A DNA stretch of 64,000 nucleotides, from assembly GCA_051294375.1 (NCBI GenBank), contig CM119266.1:11753786-11817785 (forward strand), in the 5' to 3' direction. Made by a program: the position numbers and the translations under genes. The number at the start of each line of letters is the position of its first letter. The stretch's first letter is position 1. The stretch is from Paraspadella gotoi. Its lineage: Eukaryota > Chaetognatha. Positions 1 to 13,600 of this stretch are shown here, in pieces. The notes beneath the pieces are model-generated. The model had not been told where the DNA came from and made no database searches. It saw nothing but the letters and a program-made list of their open reading frames with translations.

Positions 1-452
1 AAATAAAAACCCAATGTTGCAATAGCAAAATGAATGCGATGCCTAATTTTACGAGTTCAATCCTAATTCATTTTTTTATTAAAAACGCAGAGAGAGAGAG
101 AAGGAGATAAAACAAGAAAGAAATCAAAAGGCAGCAGCAGAAGCAGCAGGAGAAAAGAGAGAAAAAGAAAGAGCCCCTGCAGAGCCAGCTGCAGATTTGT
201 TTTTATTTTCCCGATGAATCAGCACTGGGCAAAAGAGAGAGAGAGAGAGCTACATATATTTAAAAGAGAAAAGAGAGAGAGAAGGAAACATAAAAATAAA
301 AGAGAGGAAATTTGTTTGTTTTTATAAAACGTAAACAAAACATATTTAATAACTGTCCTGACCCAATTTTAAGCACATTGATGATGAGAAGCTGTATATA
401 AATTTTCAGCTTCATAAACCCAAATTTAATCATTAAAAAGGCGATCTATAAT

Positions 453-582
453 TTGGAGCGCCGACGACGACAACGACAACGACGACTACGCCACTTATGC
501 GCAAAAGCGTTACAAGATCGTCCAAACGCAAAGCGATTGCGAAGATAAAAATTACGTAATCCAAAGTTATTTTGAAACGTGA
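453..582 (+). CDS. Possible 3'-terminal exon of an unidentified plus-strand gene
   Basis: An open stretch encodes an acidic segment (DDDNDNDDYATYAQKRY) followed by a polar tail ending QSYFET and a TGA at 580-582. The GAC/AAC/GCC codons are richer in G+C at third positions than the flanking AT-rich DNA. There is no good pyrimidine-rich acceptor upstream and the rest of the gene would lie outside the window. The family is not recognised and it could be chance. Confidence 0.25.
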
Positions 583-1483
583 CATTTCGTCTGTTTAGCA
601 ATTCAAAGTTGGGACAAAAAAGAAAATGATAAATTATAGAAAGAAAATGCGAGTCAAGAGTTCAGAGATTTACTAGAGATTATATAAGATGTAGATTTAG
701 ATTTAGTAAAGATTATATCTGTTGCCCGAAGAGTACCAGTGTAAAGTTCGTCAATACAATTTTTTTTACTTGAAGCTATTAATCCAAACAGCCTGTTTTA
801 AATTAGCAATATCCTTATTACGGAGTGAGACAGTAATAGAGAAATAGAAAGAGAATGTTCAGTCAAAACAGTCCGTATTTTATTTCTGTGTACTCTCGTG
901 TCTCTAACTATTGACTAATGCAAGCGCATCTTCTCGGAAAGCAACGAAAAACGCCAAATTACCCCAAGGTCTTATTTTACTAATTTAATAAAACAATTAC
1001 ATTGTTACGCATTATAAATGGAGAATTCTAAAGTTCTTCGCTTCAATTGATAGATTTTCTAGACGTAACGCGACTCTTTGACTTTAACAAAGTCGTCATC
1101 GATTGGCCGATCACGTTGGGTGGAGTGTAGCTCTTTTTCTTACTGGGAAGAGTATTTTCTATTTTTATGTTCTCCGGCAGAGGGAGGGGATACTGTCGCC
1201 ACGATTGATCGAGGCTCTGGAAATTCTTCCAGTTCTCTTTCGATTGGACGATTTCAGCCTAGGAAGGGACAAGAAAAGACTTGTATTGCGCGAGAGCTCT
1301 TTCGTCCCCTCTTTCTCTTTCTATTCTGTTCCTTTCCCTCAAAATTTGATACTGTTTATTTCAGTACCTTTTTTCGTTTTTGCTTTTTACCAAATCTCAC
1401 ACTATTTTTTTTCCCTTACTATCGGATCACATGATAAAAAATGACTAGGAATGGTGGTTAATGTAAGCTTTGTTTTCAAAATG

Positions 1484-1512
<29 letters not shown>
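583..1512. other. Intergenic, no gene seen
   Basis: AT-rich sequence with T-rich runs. Open frames here are Phe/Ser/Leu-rich and overlap each other without coding character. The (CT)n tract that closes the cyclase gene begins near 1485. Confidence 0.5.
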
Positions 1513-1528
<16 letters not shown>

Positions 1529-1529
1529 A

Positions 1530-1616
<87 letters not shown>

Positions 1617-1630
1617 ATCTATCTCTCTCT
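1485..1630. repeat. (CT)n/(GA)n microsatellite at the 3' end of the cyclase gene
   Basis: About 130 bases of almost pure CT on the plus strand, with a few CTAT interruptions. The last cyclase exon reads straight into it in the Glu-Arg dipeptide phase and stops at a TAG created by one of these interruptions. Confidence 0.95.
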
Positions 1631-4600
1631 GCTACCCCTCCATTTCTCATCTCAATCACCCAAGTTCCCCTCGTCCATCGATGAATATGGTGGTGCTCTT
1701 TCTGCTGCTGACGAAAGATGGGGTGCGGGATATGGTCCACTTTCAGCTCTACACCTTTTGTAGCTCCTGTCTGTGCAGTCAAATCACCCATAGATGATTT
1801 GATGGATTTGACCGACAACTGCGACGGCCCACTGCAATAAAAAAAATGGTGTTTGTCGTTGTGGGTTAATTAAGCGACGACCCTCGTATAAATAAACTCA
1901 CTGTTTATATACCCAATGGAAGTTAGTTAATTTTTCTATTTTTTCCAACATACTTTTCCTGGTCAGACAGAAAGACAGACCGACCGAAGACAAATTTTCA
2001 TGAATTTATAAATTTATCAACATTGTGATAATTGTACTCTTATACCCTTTCGCTGGCCTTCCTCTAGCTATCCTCAGATCTCTTGGTTTCTTTGCGGGCA
2101 ATTCAACTTCAGCGTGGAGAGTTTGCTCAAAATCTTTAAACTCTTCGTCGGAATTTTCAAGATTGTCGAAAGACGAAGACGATGACGAAGATGCTTCAGA
2201 CTTGCGATAAGCCCCCGAGACTTTGTCTGTAACAATCTATATTATTAGTTTTGGCCTCGGCGAAATATTCTCATACAATTAAACAGTTAAAATGCAGTTA
2301 AACTTTACATTTTCATAACATGAAGCGAATACGTTTTTTACCCGTCCATTCTTGCAAAGCTTTTATTCTGGGGTCTTCGCTGAAGTGACTCGACTTGTTC
2401 GCTATCAATTTATTTCTTTCTTTGTCCTTTTTTCTTTTGGCAATGGCTTCTGACAATCTGCCACCGGCTTAAACAAAAAAAAAAAATTAAAAATAAGTGC
2501 TGAATGGCCTATGCGAAGTATGTTTGAATATGTTACAAAGTATTGCTTGTGTATTCGGAATATCTAACACATCATAGGAGTTTAGCGTTACTTGCCTTGG
2601 CTATCGCGAACGAGAGACGATTTTACTGTAACAGTTGACCTGGCGCTAAAAAAAAAAAAATATTCTTTATTTCCCCTTCTTCATTACTTCTTTTAATAGT
2701 ATTGAAGAGACAGTAAATATTGATAAGTGTTAATGACAAAACCGTTCAATATAAGCAGTCCCTGCGCTTCGGATCAGGCGGTAACACCATGTTACAGGCG
2801 GGTTAAGCGCCGCGTCCCTCTTAACCGTCAAACGACCACCGGGCTAGAACCCCGGACCTTTGGGTTGGGAGGCGAATGACTTGCCTCCGGCACCAATGGC
2901 CGCTGATGAACGGTCGGTGGATTTTAGTCCACCATAGTATTTTCTTTTACCCAGAAGGATCAGGCGTCATCGTCATCGTCATCCGCCGGAGAGAACTCTC
3001 TTCCTTCGTCGTCATGAGGCCGGGGAACCAGAGCTTCAGCAGGAGCTTGCACCAGTGAGAGTAGCTAGAGCGGTGGGCTCGTTCGCAGCAGGCGCGGTGT
3101 TTACGCAGCGTCCTGGAAGGCCGGTCTCGCTTGCCCTTCGACGATTGTGTTTATGAGAAATACTACGGTCATAATACGGTTTTAATTAAAAAGAAAAAAA
3201 ATTTAAGAAAAACAATAAAACTACGTATGAATAAATTTGATGAGACAAAGCTACCAAAAAAAAATGTGTATTGTAGATTTTTTAAAAAAAAATTTTCATC
3301 ATGTCACCTGTAGCATGTCCCAGTATGCGTAGAGGACTTCGGCGCGCGGTTTCATGAAAGGATTTTTAGCGGCCAAAACTTGGATGTATTTCAAATAACT
3401 AGTCAAATCCGCTTTGCTCGAGGCAATTTTTTCCTGCGAGAGTTCTTATTTGTACAATGTATATATAATCAGAAAAAAATAAATAATCAGTTTACTTGAT
3501 CTTTCTCGACGAGCAAGTAGCAATGATCGATGAGTTTGTACTCGAAAAAGAGAAGGAGACCCAAGAGAGTGGTGATTGTGTGAAGGGTCTTAGGTGCCGT
3601 GGCGACGGCGATGTAGGCGTAGAGAGTGGCCGCGCTTCGATCGCCCAGTCGAATCTTGTAGAGGCAGAGCGCAGAGAACTGCGAGAGTGGGGAGATGGGA
3701 TGGCAAGTAAGTTAGATTTAACAGTTCCAAGCACGAAACTACCTCATAAATTAATATTAACATACACTTGGTACAGGCCAGAAGAAATATTTCTATTGCC
3801 AAAATATACATATGTACCAATTTTATACATTTCTACAAGATTGGCAGAGAAATATGGAAACGCTACTCAAGAAACTGATAAATTTTTTTCAGTTTTTACT
3901 CGGATCTGCTTATCAGTAGATTCATCCTCTATAATTCACTTTGTCGGTCCGTCGGTCCGCCCCCACAATCTTGTCGGTCATTCGCTTAAATCATGTCATG
4001 TCCGTCCGTCTGTCTATCTGTCTGTAGGTCCGTCCGTCCCCCTTTATCATTAAACTTCAATTACTCGTGATTGATGGATGAATTGAATTAAAATTTTGTG
4101 TGTTGGTAGGAAAGTGTGTGATTGAGTTGAATATAAAGTTTCGATGGAATCGTTTGAGTTTAAATAGAAAAAACAAAAGTCATATTTACCTTAACATTTT
4201 TACTTATAATTATGTATCATTTAGCTCGCTATAAATTTTCGATGGAATAGTGCAAGTAAAAATGAATTTTAATAGAAAAAACAAAACTGAATTTTATTCA
4301 AGTCTCCATCTCTCTCTCTTAAATTATGCAAGTTGACTAAATTATGCCAGTTGACCAAATATGCCAGTTGTCCAAATTATGCAATTATCGCTTAATTATC
4401 GTATGCTCGAACTTGTTGTTATTATCTTTAATTTTTATTAGAAATATTGGAAATCCTTGCTCTTAAAGTTTTGGGAAGGGCCCCAGTTTTTTAAAAAACT
4501 CCCTTTTCCATTTTACACCTGTAAAAAGGCGACTATGGACTCAGTGCTGCGCTTCATCCCCAACCCGTTGACTGTCTCCGCCAGCGTTATCAAATCCATG

Positions 4601-7600
4601 TTGCCAATTGGTAGACCCAACGTCAGGCGACTTAACAGTGCCATTATGCAGTAGACGCAGAGCAAAAGGACGTCCTTGCGAGCGATGTAGCACATGTAAA
4701 GTTTTCCCATTAGGTCGTCAAGTTGATCAGCGTCCCCAGCCTCCAAAGCGTAATAACACACGCGTCCCATGAAGAGAACCAAGTCCCCCGTCATCACGTG
4801 ACAACTTCTTAAGATGCCCGACATCTGTATGGCAACCTACGGTCACACAGTAAGAAGCCATTGTTTTGGAAAAGCTCAGTCAACGTTATGAAAAGCTTTT
4901 ATCGTTCAGTTTTTCAATGTAGTGAAAAATAAACTGAATCTATCTTGAAAATAAACAAGTTTGAGCAAACAATGTCGGATCTGCCCACGATCATTATCGG
5001 TAATTAATTAATTAATAATTAATTAATAATTAATTCAAGTTAATTAATTATTTAATTAATTAATAATTAATTTATTCAAGTTAATTATTTAATTAATTAG
5101 GCAATTAGTTAATTAATTTGATCAGAAATGTTTGTTTTGATTGATTAATTGACTGATTAATTAATTAACTGACTAATTGATTAATTAACTGATTAATTAT
5201 TTGATTAATTAATACATCTTGCATTTGCATTTAAAATAAAAAGAAAAAGAAGCATAATCAATTAGTGAAATAGGTTCTTTGTTTTTTCCATTTAAACTCA
5301 TTTCCACTCAAACGATTCCATCGAAACTTGATTTCCAGTTTAATCACACACTTTTTTACCCAAATACAAAATTTCAAGTCAATCGCCCCATCCATTCATG
5401 AGTAATTGGTGTTCAAATAGTGAAATTTATTTTTTTTATTTTTTCCATTTAAACTCATTTCCACTCAGACGATTCCATCGAAACTTCATATACAGCTCAA
5501 TCACACACTTCCCTACCCACACACAAAATTTCATTCCAATCCATCCATCCAATCACGAGTAATTGGACAGACAGACGGACGGACGGATGGACGGACGGAT
5601 GGACGGACGGACGGACGGACGGATGGACAGACAGACGAACGAACGGACGTCTTTTTTTTGCATAATTTATCATTATTCGATGTTCTGACATAAGTGAATG
5701 CCCGACAATATTGAGGGGGCGGACCGACGGACCGACAAAGTGAATTATAGAGTCGGGATCTGCTTATAGCAGATCCGACTAAAAACTTCCTGAGTTATAT
5801 GCAGTGATTACGCAAACTTTTCACCAGAACAAACCTTAAAAGCACGATCACACCGATTCGCAGATAAGTGAAAGTCAAAAGCCATTGTTGCGATTCGTGC
5901 GATTATTATCTGTAACAATTCAACAAAATTTGTATTAAGAATCATGAAAATATGGCCATATTTTTTATTTTTTATAAATATAGATAGTGCTAACCTCGTC
6001 TGAATCAAAAATTTTATAATGCTTCTTCTTTGTTTTAAATTCTTATAAGCACAAAGTTACAAATCAAATCCAATTTTTCAAAAAAATGTTTTATTTGAAG
6101 AGACAGTGTTAATTGTTATGTGTTAGTGACAGAACCGTTCAATATAAGCAGTCCCTGAGCTTCGGATCATGTTGTAACACCATGTTACAGGCGGGTTAAG
6201 CGCCCGGTCCCTCTTAACTGCTAGGGGGCCACCGGGTTAGAACCCCGGACCTTTGGGTAAGGATGCAAATGACATTCCTCCGGCACCAATGGCCGCTGAT
6301 GAACGGTTTGTGGATTTTAGTCCACCATATATTAAGCTTTGAAAAATTGAAATTTTTTTATTCTAAGCCATCGATTTGTAAGTTATTCAGTTATTGCAGA
6401 ATTATCTGATGAATAATGCTTTTTATTTTAACATTTGCATTTAACTATTATTTTTTCGGGAGACAGGACAAATGAGTACTAGAGGGATCATTCACACTCC
6501 ACACGAACTTTTTATAACTAATGGTGATTAAGCACGATATAAAATATTTAACAATATCGCCCCTTTATTACTAATCATTAGTCAACCTACTCTATGATTG
6601 ATTGGATCCGCGCTGAGTTTGGTAATCTTTGGATTAACCATAATGTAATCGGTGATGAGGATGAGTGCTCGGTGTTCATAAAGCTCTAAAGTTTTGTTAC
6701 GTTTTTTGTCTGTGGAGACGGCGCGGCAAGATTCAACGACCATCAAATAGCTGAGGGCCACCTTTAAAGAGAGAAAAGAAAGAGTGATGGGGAAAAAAGC
6801 TTGAATATGCTTTGCGCTTGGCAAAGTTACTTTGTATAAAACTCCCATCCTAAAGGTGTTTGATAGCATCAATTGGGAAGCCCAGACGGCGTCCAAATTT
6901 CTGTCTACGGCGTGAAGGGAGATTCTTTGCAGCCACAACCATTGAAACTGTTTATCAAGGAGATCAAACTCCTTTTGATCCTTCGTTGCCATCCCAAAGA
7001 ATTTGTCCGTATTTTTTTCCTCGACCTGACGTCTTTGCTTTATTTTCTTTAAAAAATAAAATTTATCAATAATGATGATAGTTTCATAAACAATGAACAA
7101 TTTGACCAAGCATATGAAAAGTTAATCCCTTAGTTGAAAGAAAAAATATTGAGGCGAACCTTTCGCATCTCGTAGTACTCTCCGTCCAGCGGCAGCTTCC
7201 ATCTGCTGCCAACCCGCAACAGTACATCCAGCGCCACATCAGGCTTCCCTGCAGACACTTGACAATGACCCAGCATCTCGTCGATGCTGTGGTTCTCCAT
7301 CACGCTGATAGTCTCTAGCTCTTCTTGATCTTGAAGGCTCTTGGCCTCCAAGATAAACTGCTCTGCTACAAGGTAACGTCCCATTTCGAAATTTGCGCAA
7401 GCGCAGTGGAGCATCGCCGTCAGGCACAGGCGGTAATCCTTTGCGACGCGTCGGTGAAAGATTACCTAAAAAGGAACAAAAAAGAGTTAAATGATGATAG
7501 GTCCTAATTAAATTAATAATAATAATATATTATAGCGACGTTGGAAAAGGAGACTATGTTTAACATAATATAAACATTTATTACGATGTACAATGTGAGA

Positions 7601-10600
7601 ATAGTTCATAACAATGAAAGGTTTATTAGAGAGAGAATATCGTCCAACGGTGTCAACTTATAAGGAGGAGAGCATGAGTCAGAAAGAGAGAGAAAGAGAG
7701 AAGAAACGTCGGTCATATCAAGTGACCCAACCGGGACGAAAAGGCCGGTCGAATCGTCGACCATAGTCGTCGTCGACCGCTCCTCCACACATCCCCCGCC
7801 AAGCCACGGTAACGCGAGTTGGCGTGGGTGACCCAATCTTCGTGGAGGACGGGAAATGCGCGTTTTTCTCTCTGATGCCAAGGTTGACGTCTCCAATGGA
7901 ATTGTCGCCATTGATTTCTGTAGTGTGGCTCGTAGGGCATTTCTTGTTCATGAATTGACTTAAAGTCCATGAGACGAGGAATCGGAAAACGTCTTGGTCG
8001 CCACGGGCGTCGGACATTGGATTGGCGGCGGTGAGGTGGCAAGTAAGGTTTTGACTTGAGTGTCGCTATATCCACTGAGAGGGCGTCAATTTGTGCACTG
8101 AGAGAGCAGACTCTTTCGCAAATTGAGTCAAATTGAGAATTTGAAACAGTAGATGGCAAAGGAGATTGAGAAGATGAAGGAGATTGAAAACAACGCTGAC
8201 AGCGTCGCAAAATCAATGTCATCCTCGTCAGCGTAGAAGGTTTTGTCATTCTCACTAGGCACTTTGTTGTCATTGTCATCTGTGATAGTAAGAATGGGTT
8301 GTCATTAAATCGACTGTCTGATTGCTGCTATCACACGAGGTAAAGAGCAGTCTGCGTCGAGGTGTCCGGTTTTGTAATGGAATCTGTCTGGATTCGCTGA
8401 TTCCGTTAAATCGGGCCAATATTTGAACAGCGGCGTTTTTTCATTATTTTTTGGGGGTAGCTTCAACAGGTCGAAGTTGTCCTATTCTTTCAGAAAACGC
8501 ACTTGGAGTCTTCCTCCATTTCCAAAATGCAACCTTAAAATCTTGGATTTGAGTTGAAGAAGAACAACGTTTTTGTACTCAAATTTGAAGAGCTGGTTTG
8601 AAATGGGATTGGGAAATTGTACTCTTCAGGAGTAGCCGGCATCCGTGATTGTAAATGATAGGTTGGGCCAAACCAGTGGTCATGTCTTTAAAGAGTCGTA
8701 TTACTCCGCTGTTCGTATTTGTTAATATGGGAGATTGAAACTGCATCGGCAAAAAATATTTCTTCTGTTTGTAGGAGGAGGCAGAGTAAAAAGTTTCTGG
8801 CTGCGTTTTCAAAATTAAAGTCGGTGACAAAGGAGGCCATTTTCGTATCTTAGTTTAATTTCAAATTTTGTTTTTATTAGCCAAGAGAAAGAAGGCCCAT
8901 TAGAAATTGTCGTTTTTATTTGTTTTTTTTTTAAGAGCGAGGGAATTAAAGAATCACAAATAAGTTTGTTCCATGTGAGAAGGCTGCGATTTTCTTTTTT
9001 AGTTGGGCTCACCATATAGCGACGTTGGAAAAGGAGACTATGTTTAACATAATATACATTTATTACGATGTACAATGTGAGAATAGGTCATAACAATGAA
9101 AGGTTAACGGTGTCAACTTTATAAGGAGGAGAGCATGAGTCAGAAAGAGAGAGAAAGAGAGAGAAACGTCGTCATATCAAGTGACCCAACGGGACGAAAA
9201 GGCCGGTCGAATTCGTCGCACCATAAAGTCGTCGTCGACCGTCCTCCACAATATTAATAATTTATAATTTCTTTGCATAAGAATTTGAATTAAACCTGGG
9301 GTAGATTGTATAAGGCCTCGTCGCAGTAGCAAATGTTGCGGTTCATCTCGATCCAGGATTCAACTTCATCCACATTAGGTTCAAACTGTTCAAAGAAAAA
9401 ATATCCGGAATTTGTTGATATCATTTGCTTGACAATTTGTTCCCTATTATTAATTTTCGCAGTTTTTTTTATATCTTTTTGACTGAAATAATTTTATTAA
9501 CCCTAGTCGATGACGTTGAACAAATTTTACTCATACCTCATGAATCTGATTGATTGATAGATTGATTGATTGATTGATTTGCGTCAACGCATTAATGCCA
9601 CTTGTACTTAGGTTTTGTTTTTTTTTATGTTGATTCTACTTTATAATCTTATTCTGTTTAATAAATAACCATCGCTAAACACTGGGACAAAGAAACAATG
9701 AAAGGCCGAATGACCTAGTTTGTATGTCCGTATTGTTATATTTGTACTTATATTCGCGAATAAATTGTAAAAACAGCAAGAGCTGAAGGGACTAACCTGT
9801 TCCAAAATGTCGGCAATGGACTCGTCGCTGGAATTGATCTTCTTCTTGGGCACATATTGGAAGTTAACTCGGCTGAGAGATCTTAGGGTCGATTCGGGGA
9901 TGACTAGCAACGTTCCGGTAACAAGGAGCGCCGTAGTTCGGACCGAATTGTAAGGCATGCATTGGAAGCCCTTGACGTAGACCAAAGGATGGATCAAAGG
10001 ACCGCAGTATCTGACAGAGAAGGTAATGTTAACAGGTCAGGTAAAACTTTTAAAGTAGAAAAATGTGGTTATACGCTCAAAATTACTTCAGTAAACAATG
10101 AATTTTAAGATTATTGTACAGTGTACACGGATTTCAAATCAAAGTGAAATGAAAAGATCAAATACTGTGGCTAAATAATTTGTTATAGCAACTTCATAGT
10201 TTGCAAACTGGTAAAAAAAACGCTGACGTTTTTTATTTTCCAACTCCCAGTAGTCCAATTTGCTTACTTTCTTAATAATGAGTTCATCAATGGCATGGTC
10301 GAATTTCAAAAAATTTGAAAATATGTTACCTCACTAAACCTTGAAATATATGATAATTTTTTTAATAAATAATGAATGTAAAATAAATTATAATATTCGT
10401 CTGAATTTTATTCACAATGAGTTTGAAATTAAATTATCAAATAAGAAATTCTCCAAAAGAAGGTCCTGTAAAGCAAGCGCACCAGTTATGATGTAAAGTA
10501 ATCTCAATTTGTTATATAGGAACATAAACGTCAGGGATTCTTATAACTAATGAAATGATCAAATATCAATCAAATTGAATCAGTTCAGAGAAACAGGACT

Positions 10601-13600
10601 CTTAATCCCGGGGTCGTGGGTTCAAGCCCCACATTGGGCGCCACCCTGAAATAAGTATCTCTCTCAAGTAAAAACCAAGTAATCAAGTTAAGGCGTATAT
10701 TGAGAAAAAAGATGATCGAAAAATAATAATAAACAGAGGAACAGAAATATACGTCTGAACGGGAGAGAGAGAGAATAGAAAAAGTGAAATGTAGAATGGA
10801 AAAATCTCGTGGCTGCGCGGAACCCCCGATCGAAAAAGGGGGAGTAAGCGAAACGGGAGGAAGAAGAAGATCTGCGCGACTCCTCCTCCTCTTCACGCAA
10901 ATCTTTTCATTTCACTCCGATTTGAAAATCCGTGTAGGTATATAAAATTCCAGACTCACCCAAATTCGGGGTGGAACTGAAAAAAAGGCTCCCTGTTCCT
11001 AATTGAGCATCGTAAGGTCAACTTGGTATTTTCAATGAAGTCGGCTGCCTCGCGATGGCGCTTGGTCGCTACTGTCGTTGTCAGTACCTTTGAGTGAATT
11101 AATAGAAAATTCTAATCGGGAAAGGCAATGAAATCGATTTGGCCGTAATAAATATTTAAACGACTTCGGAACAAAGTCAAATTGAGCGCATCACACCTTG
11201 TAAGCCTCCTCTGCAAGAATGGGGTGGCAGAAAAAGAGGTATTCACAGGCGGAAGTGTCGAAATAACCGTTCCGGTTGCAACGACAAACCGGATTGGGAC
11301 ACTTGTAGCCTAGAATGATTGATTTATGTAATTTAAACGTTACATTAATATAAAAATGTGAACGTTCATGCAAATAAATAAAAAATAAATTATGAGTGAC
11401 TAATTTAAAAGTAAATTCCAAAAAAAATAGAAATATTCCAGAACAAGTTTTGAATCCTAATAAATACGATTTCATGCATATTGTGTCTTTTTAATAGAAT
11501 CAGTCATTTGATTCACCTTCAACAGTGGCGCGGGCGCAGCTAAAGAGTCTCAGTTCAAACAGCTTCCTGATGCATTGTTTGTAGGCCTCCTTGTCTTTGT
11601 TGGGAAAGACCTCTTGAAGGAGAGGCTTTTGGAAAGCTGCGACTCCCAACACCGCCGCTGATTTGATGATCAATTGCTCCGTCTCGTCTATGTTGTCGAG
11701 GATGGAGACGGCCATCTCGCGGATTGCTGTCGGGACCACAAAATGTACAAGGTCCACTTCCTGATTGGAATAGATTTAGGATACTGAAAGAGAGTGGTGG
11801 CGTAGAAAGATGGTAGCTTGTCCGAATTTAATCAGAGACCACGTTTTATTTTGCTTGACTCTCTCGATCTTGATTTTAACAACTTCATTATTTGACTGTT
11901 TCTGTTACCCTTGTTCTCAACCCCTTTTAAAAACCTCACCTTTTCGACGATGCACATGTAAAGCTTTGTTGGATCCATAGAGTGATCATCGGGTCTTCGT
12001 TGGAGAAAACTTACATCCTCTTCATTGTAGTTCTCAATTTCTAGGGACTGGACGTCGGTGGAGATCATCCCCAGAGACACCTCAAGCAGCTTGCGGCGCA
12101 TCTCTCGCATGATCCTCTGCTCTTCATGCTGCCCGCCCGTCGGGTATAAGCGAATCAATGATCTCTTTCGCTTGTGGAGATCGAATTCTACAGTGTGGGT
12201 AAGGAAAGCATTGATATTGAAAGCTTAGGGGGTTGCTTTTTTATCTCTTTACTATGAAAAAAAAGTAAGAAAATGGAAGTTTACAAAATGCTTAAATGTA
12301 AGGTCCTATTTAAAAGCAAAAATGTCAAAAATACGTTTATATTGAAGAGCCACATTGTTTCGTTTAATCGCGATTGCAATCGTCCCTCACCATCATCTCT
12401 CAACTTTTTCAAAGATGGGAACTGCTGCATCAAGATTCCAATGCATCTTTCAGTCGAGATTCCTGGAAAACTTTCCATCATTTTCTTCGCCTTCTCCACT
12501 TCACTCGGATTCAGGGGGATTTCGACGACCTATATTGATAAATGATGTTATCGAAAAATGTTAAAAAAGAAATAAAACAAAGAAATATTTTAATCAGCAT
12601 CATTTTTTTGGGTTATTATTAATATTGACTAAGAATCATTCCGTAGACATCTCACTTTGATCTTCATGGAACTGCGCATCTCTTCGATGAGCATGTGGAG
12701 CAACAAAGGATTCCCGTCGGTCACGCTGCGGATCACGCGTGTTAACGCAATGGGGATCGTCATGGTGCATAGAATTTGATTAGCTGGTAGAGAAAGCAAT
12801 GGGAAAGCGGGATGAAGAAATATTGGATGGGTGAATTCAGTGAATCAAGCCGTTTTTGCATATAATCTTTCCATTAATTGCATCGCATGTCGTTTAGTTT
12901 CTGTATTTTCTCACCCAGGAAGACGACGTCGTTTCGTGAGAGTTTATTGAGAACGTAACGAGAAACCCAAGGATCCTGTGAATGAAGTAATGCATTGTGC
13001 ATAAATCATCGTAAAACTCCAACATAAAAAGTTTCACCACCTTCGGCCATTTCTACCTGTTGCAATGAAAGGCAACCGCCGAATGATGCCATGTCTTTCC
13101 TCAATGTCCGGAAGGCCAAGACGCAAAAAGTGGTTGGTCCTCGCCCGAGCGCCACCACGCATCGCCACGATGCCGAGTCCAGGTACTGGGCGTCGTCGAT
13201 GATGAAGATGTGAGGACGGTCGCGCCCGATGCGGCTGCCGATACACTGAAGACACGCTTCGACGTAACGGGGGTTTATCTTGGGTTTGAATGAAGAGAGA
13301 AAGGTAAGTGAGCCAAACAGCACAGTAAAATCCGCGGGAGGAGCGGTAACTAATCCCTCGAGCGTTGTGGCAATATTCGGCTGACTGAATGAAAAAAAAT
13401 ATTTAATAATAATAATAATATTTATCTAATAATATTAGGTATTTAATTTATTGATATAATTTATTAATATTTAAGATCTAATAGGATTTCCTCTGTTTCA
13501 CATATTAAAATGTATTAAGGAGTGACAAGCAGGTCTCATTTTCTTTAAATAATTGTTTTGTTTCAGCGTTACTTTTTTCAATATTTCCGTGTCAGATTCC

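Larger units (their letters stand above)
7532..9250 (-). mobile_element. Non-autonomous LTR retrotransposon inside a cyclase intron
   Basis: Two direct repeats of about 235-258 bp flank about 1.2 kb. A five-base duplication, ATATT, flanks the element at 7527-7531 and 9251-9255. One base inside the 5' LTR (9016-9250), TGGTGAGCCCAAC is a plausible tRNA primer-binding site. A polypurine-like tract precedes the 3' LTR. No reverse transcriptase or integrase can be found; the inside holds only broken minus-strand frames, best at 7713-8279, that might descend from gag. The element runs the same way as the host gene. Confidence 0.8.

Noticed and set aside
1451-1684. Long Ser/Leu open frames across CT tracts, and Glu/Arg frames opposite them (also at 28604, 30089, 38161, 43328, 46467, 57684 and 60960)
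   Set aside because: They are translations of the dinucleotide repeat; any frame through CT or GA stays open. Only the cyclase last exon has independent support.
3496-4053. Plus-strand open frame of 185 codons
   Set aside because: Its first part is the antisense of a cyclase exon (3496-3678) and the rest runs into a microsatellite-bearing element.
10596-10643. Functional tRNA-Lys gene
   Set aside because: The 5' half (acceptor strand and D arm) is missing.
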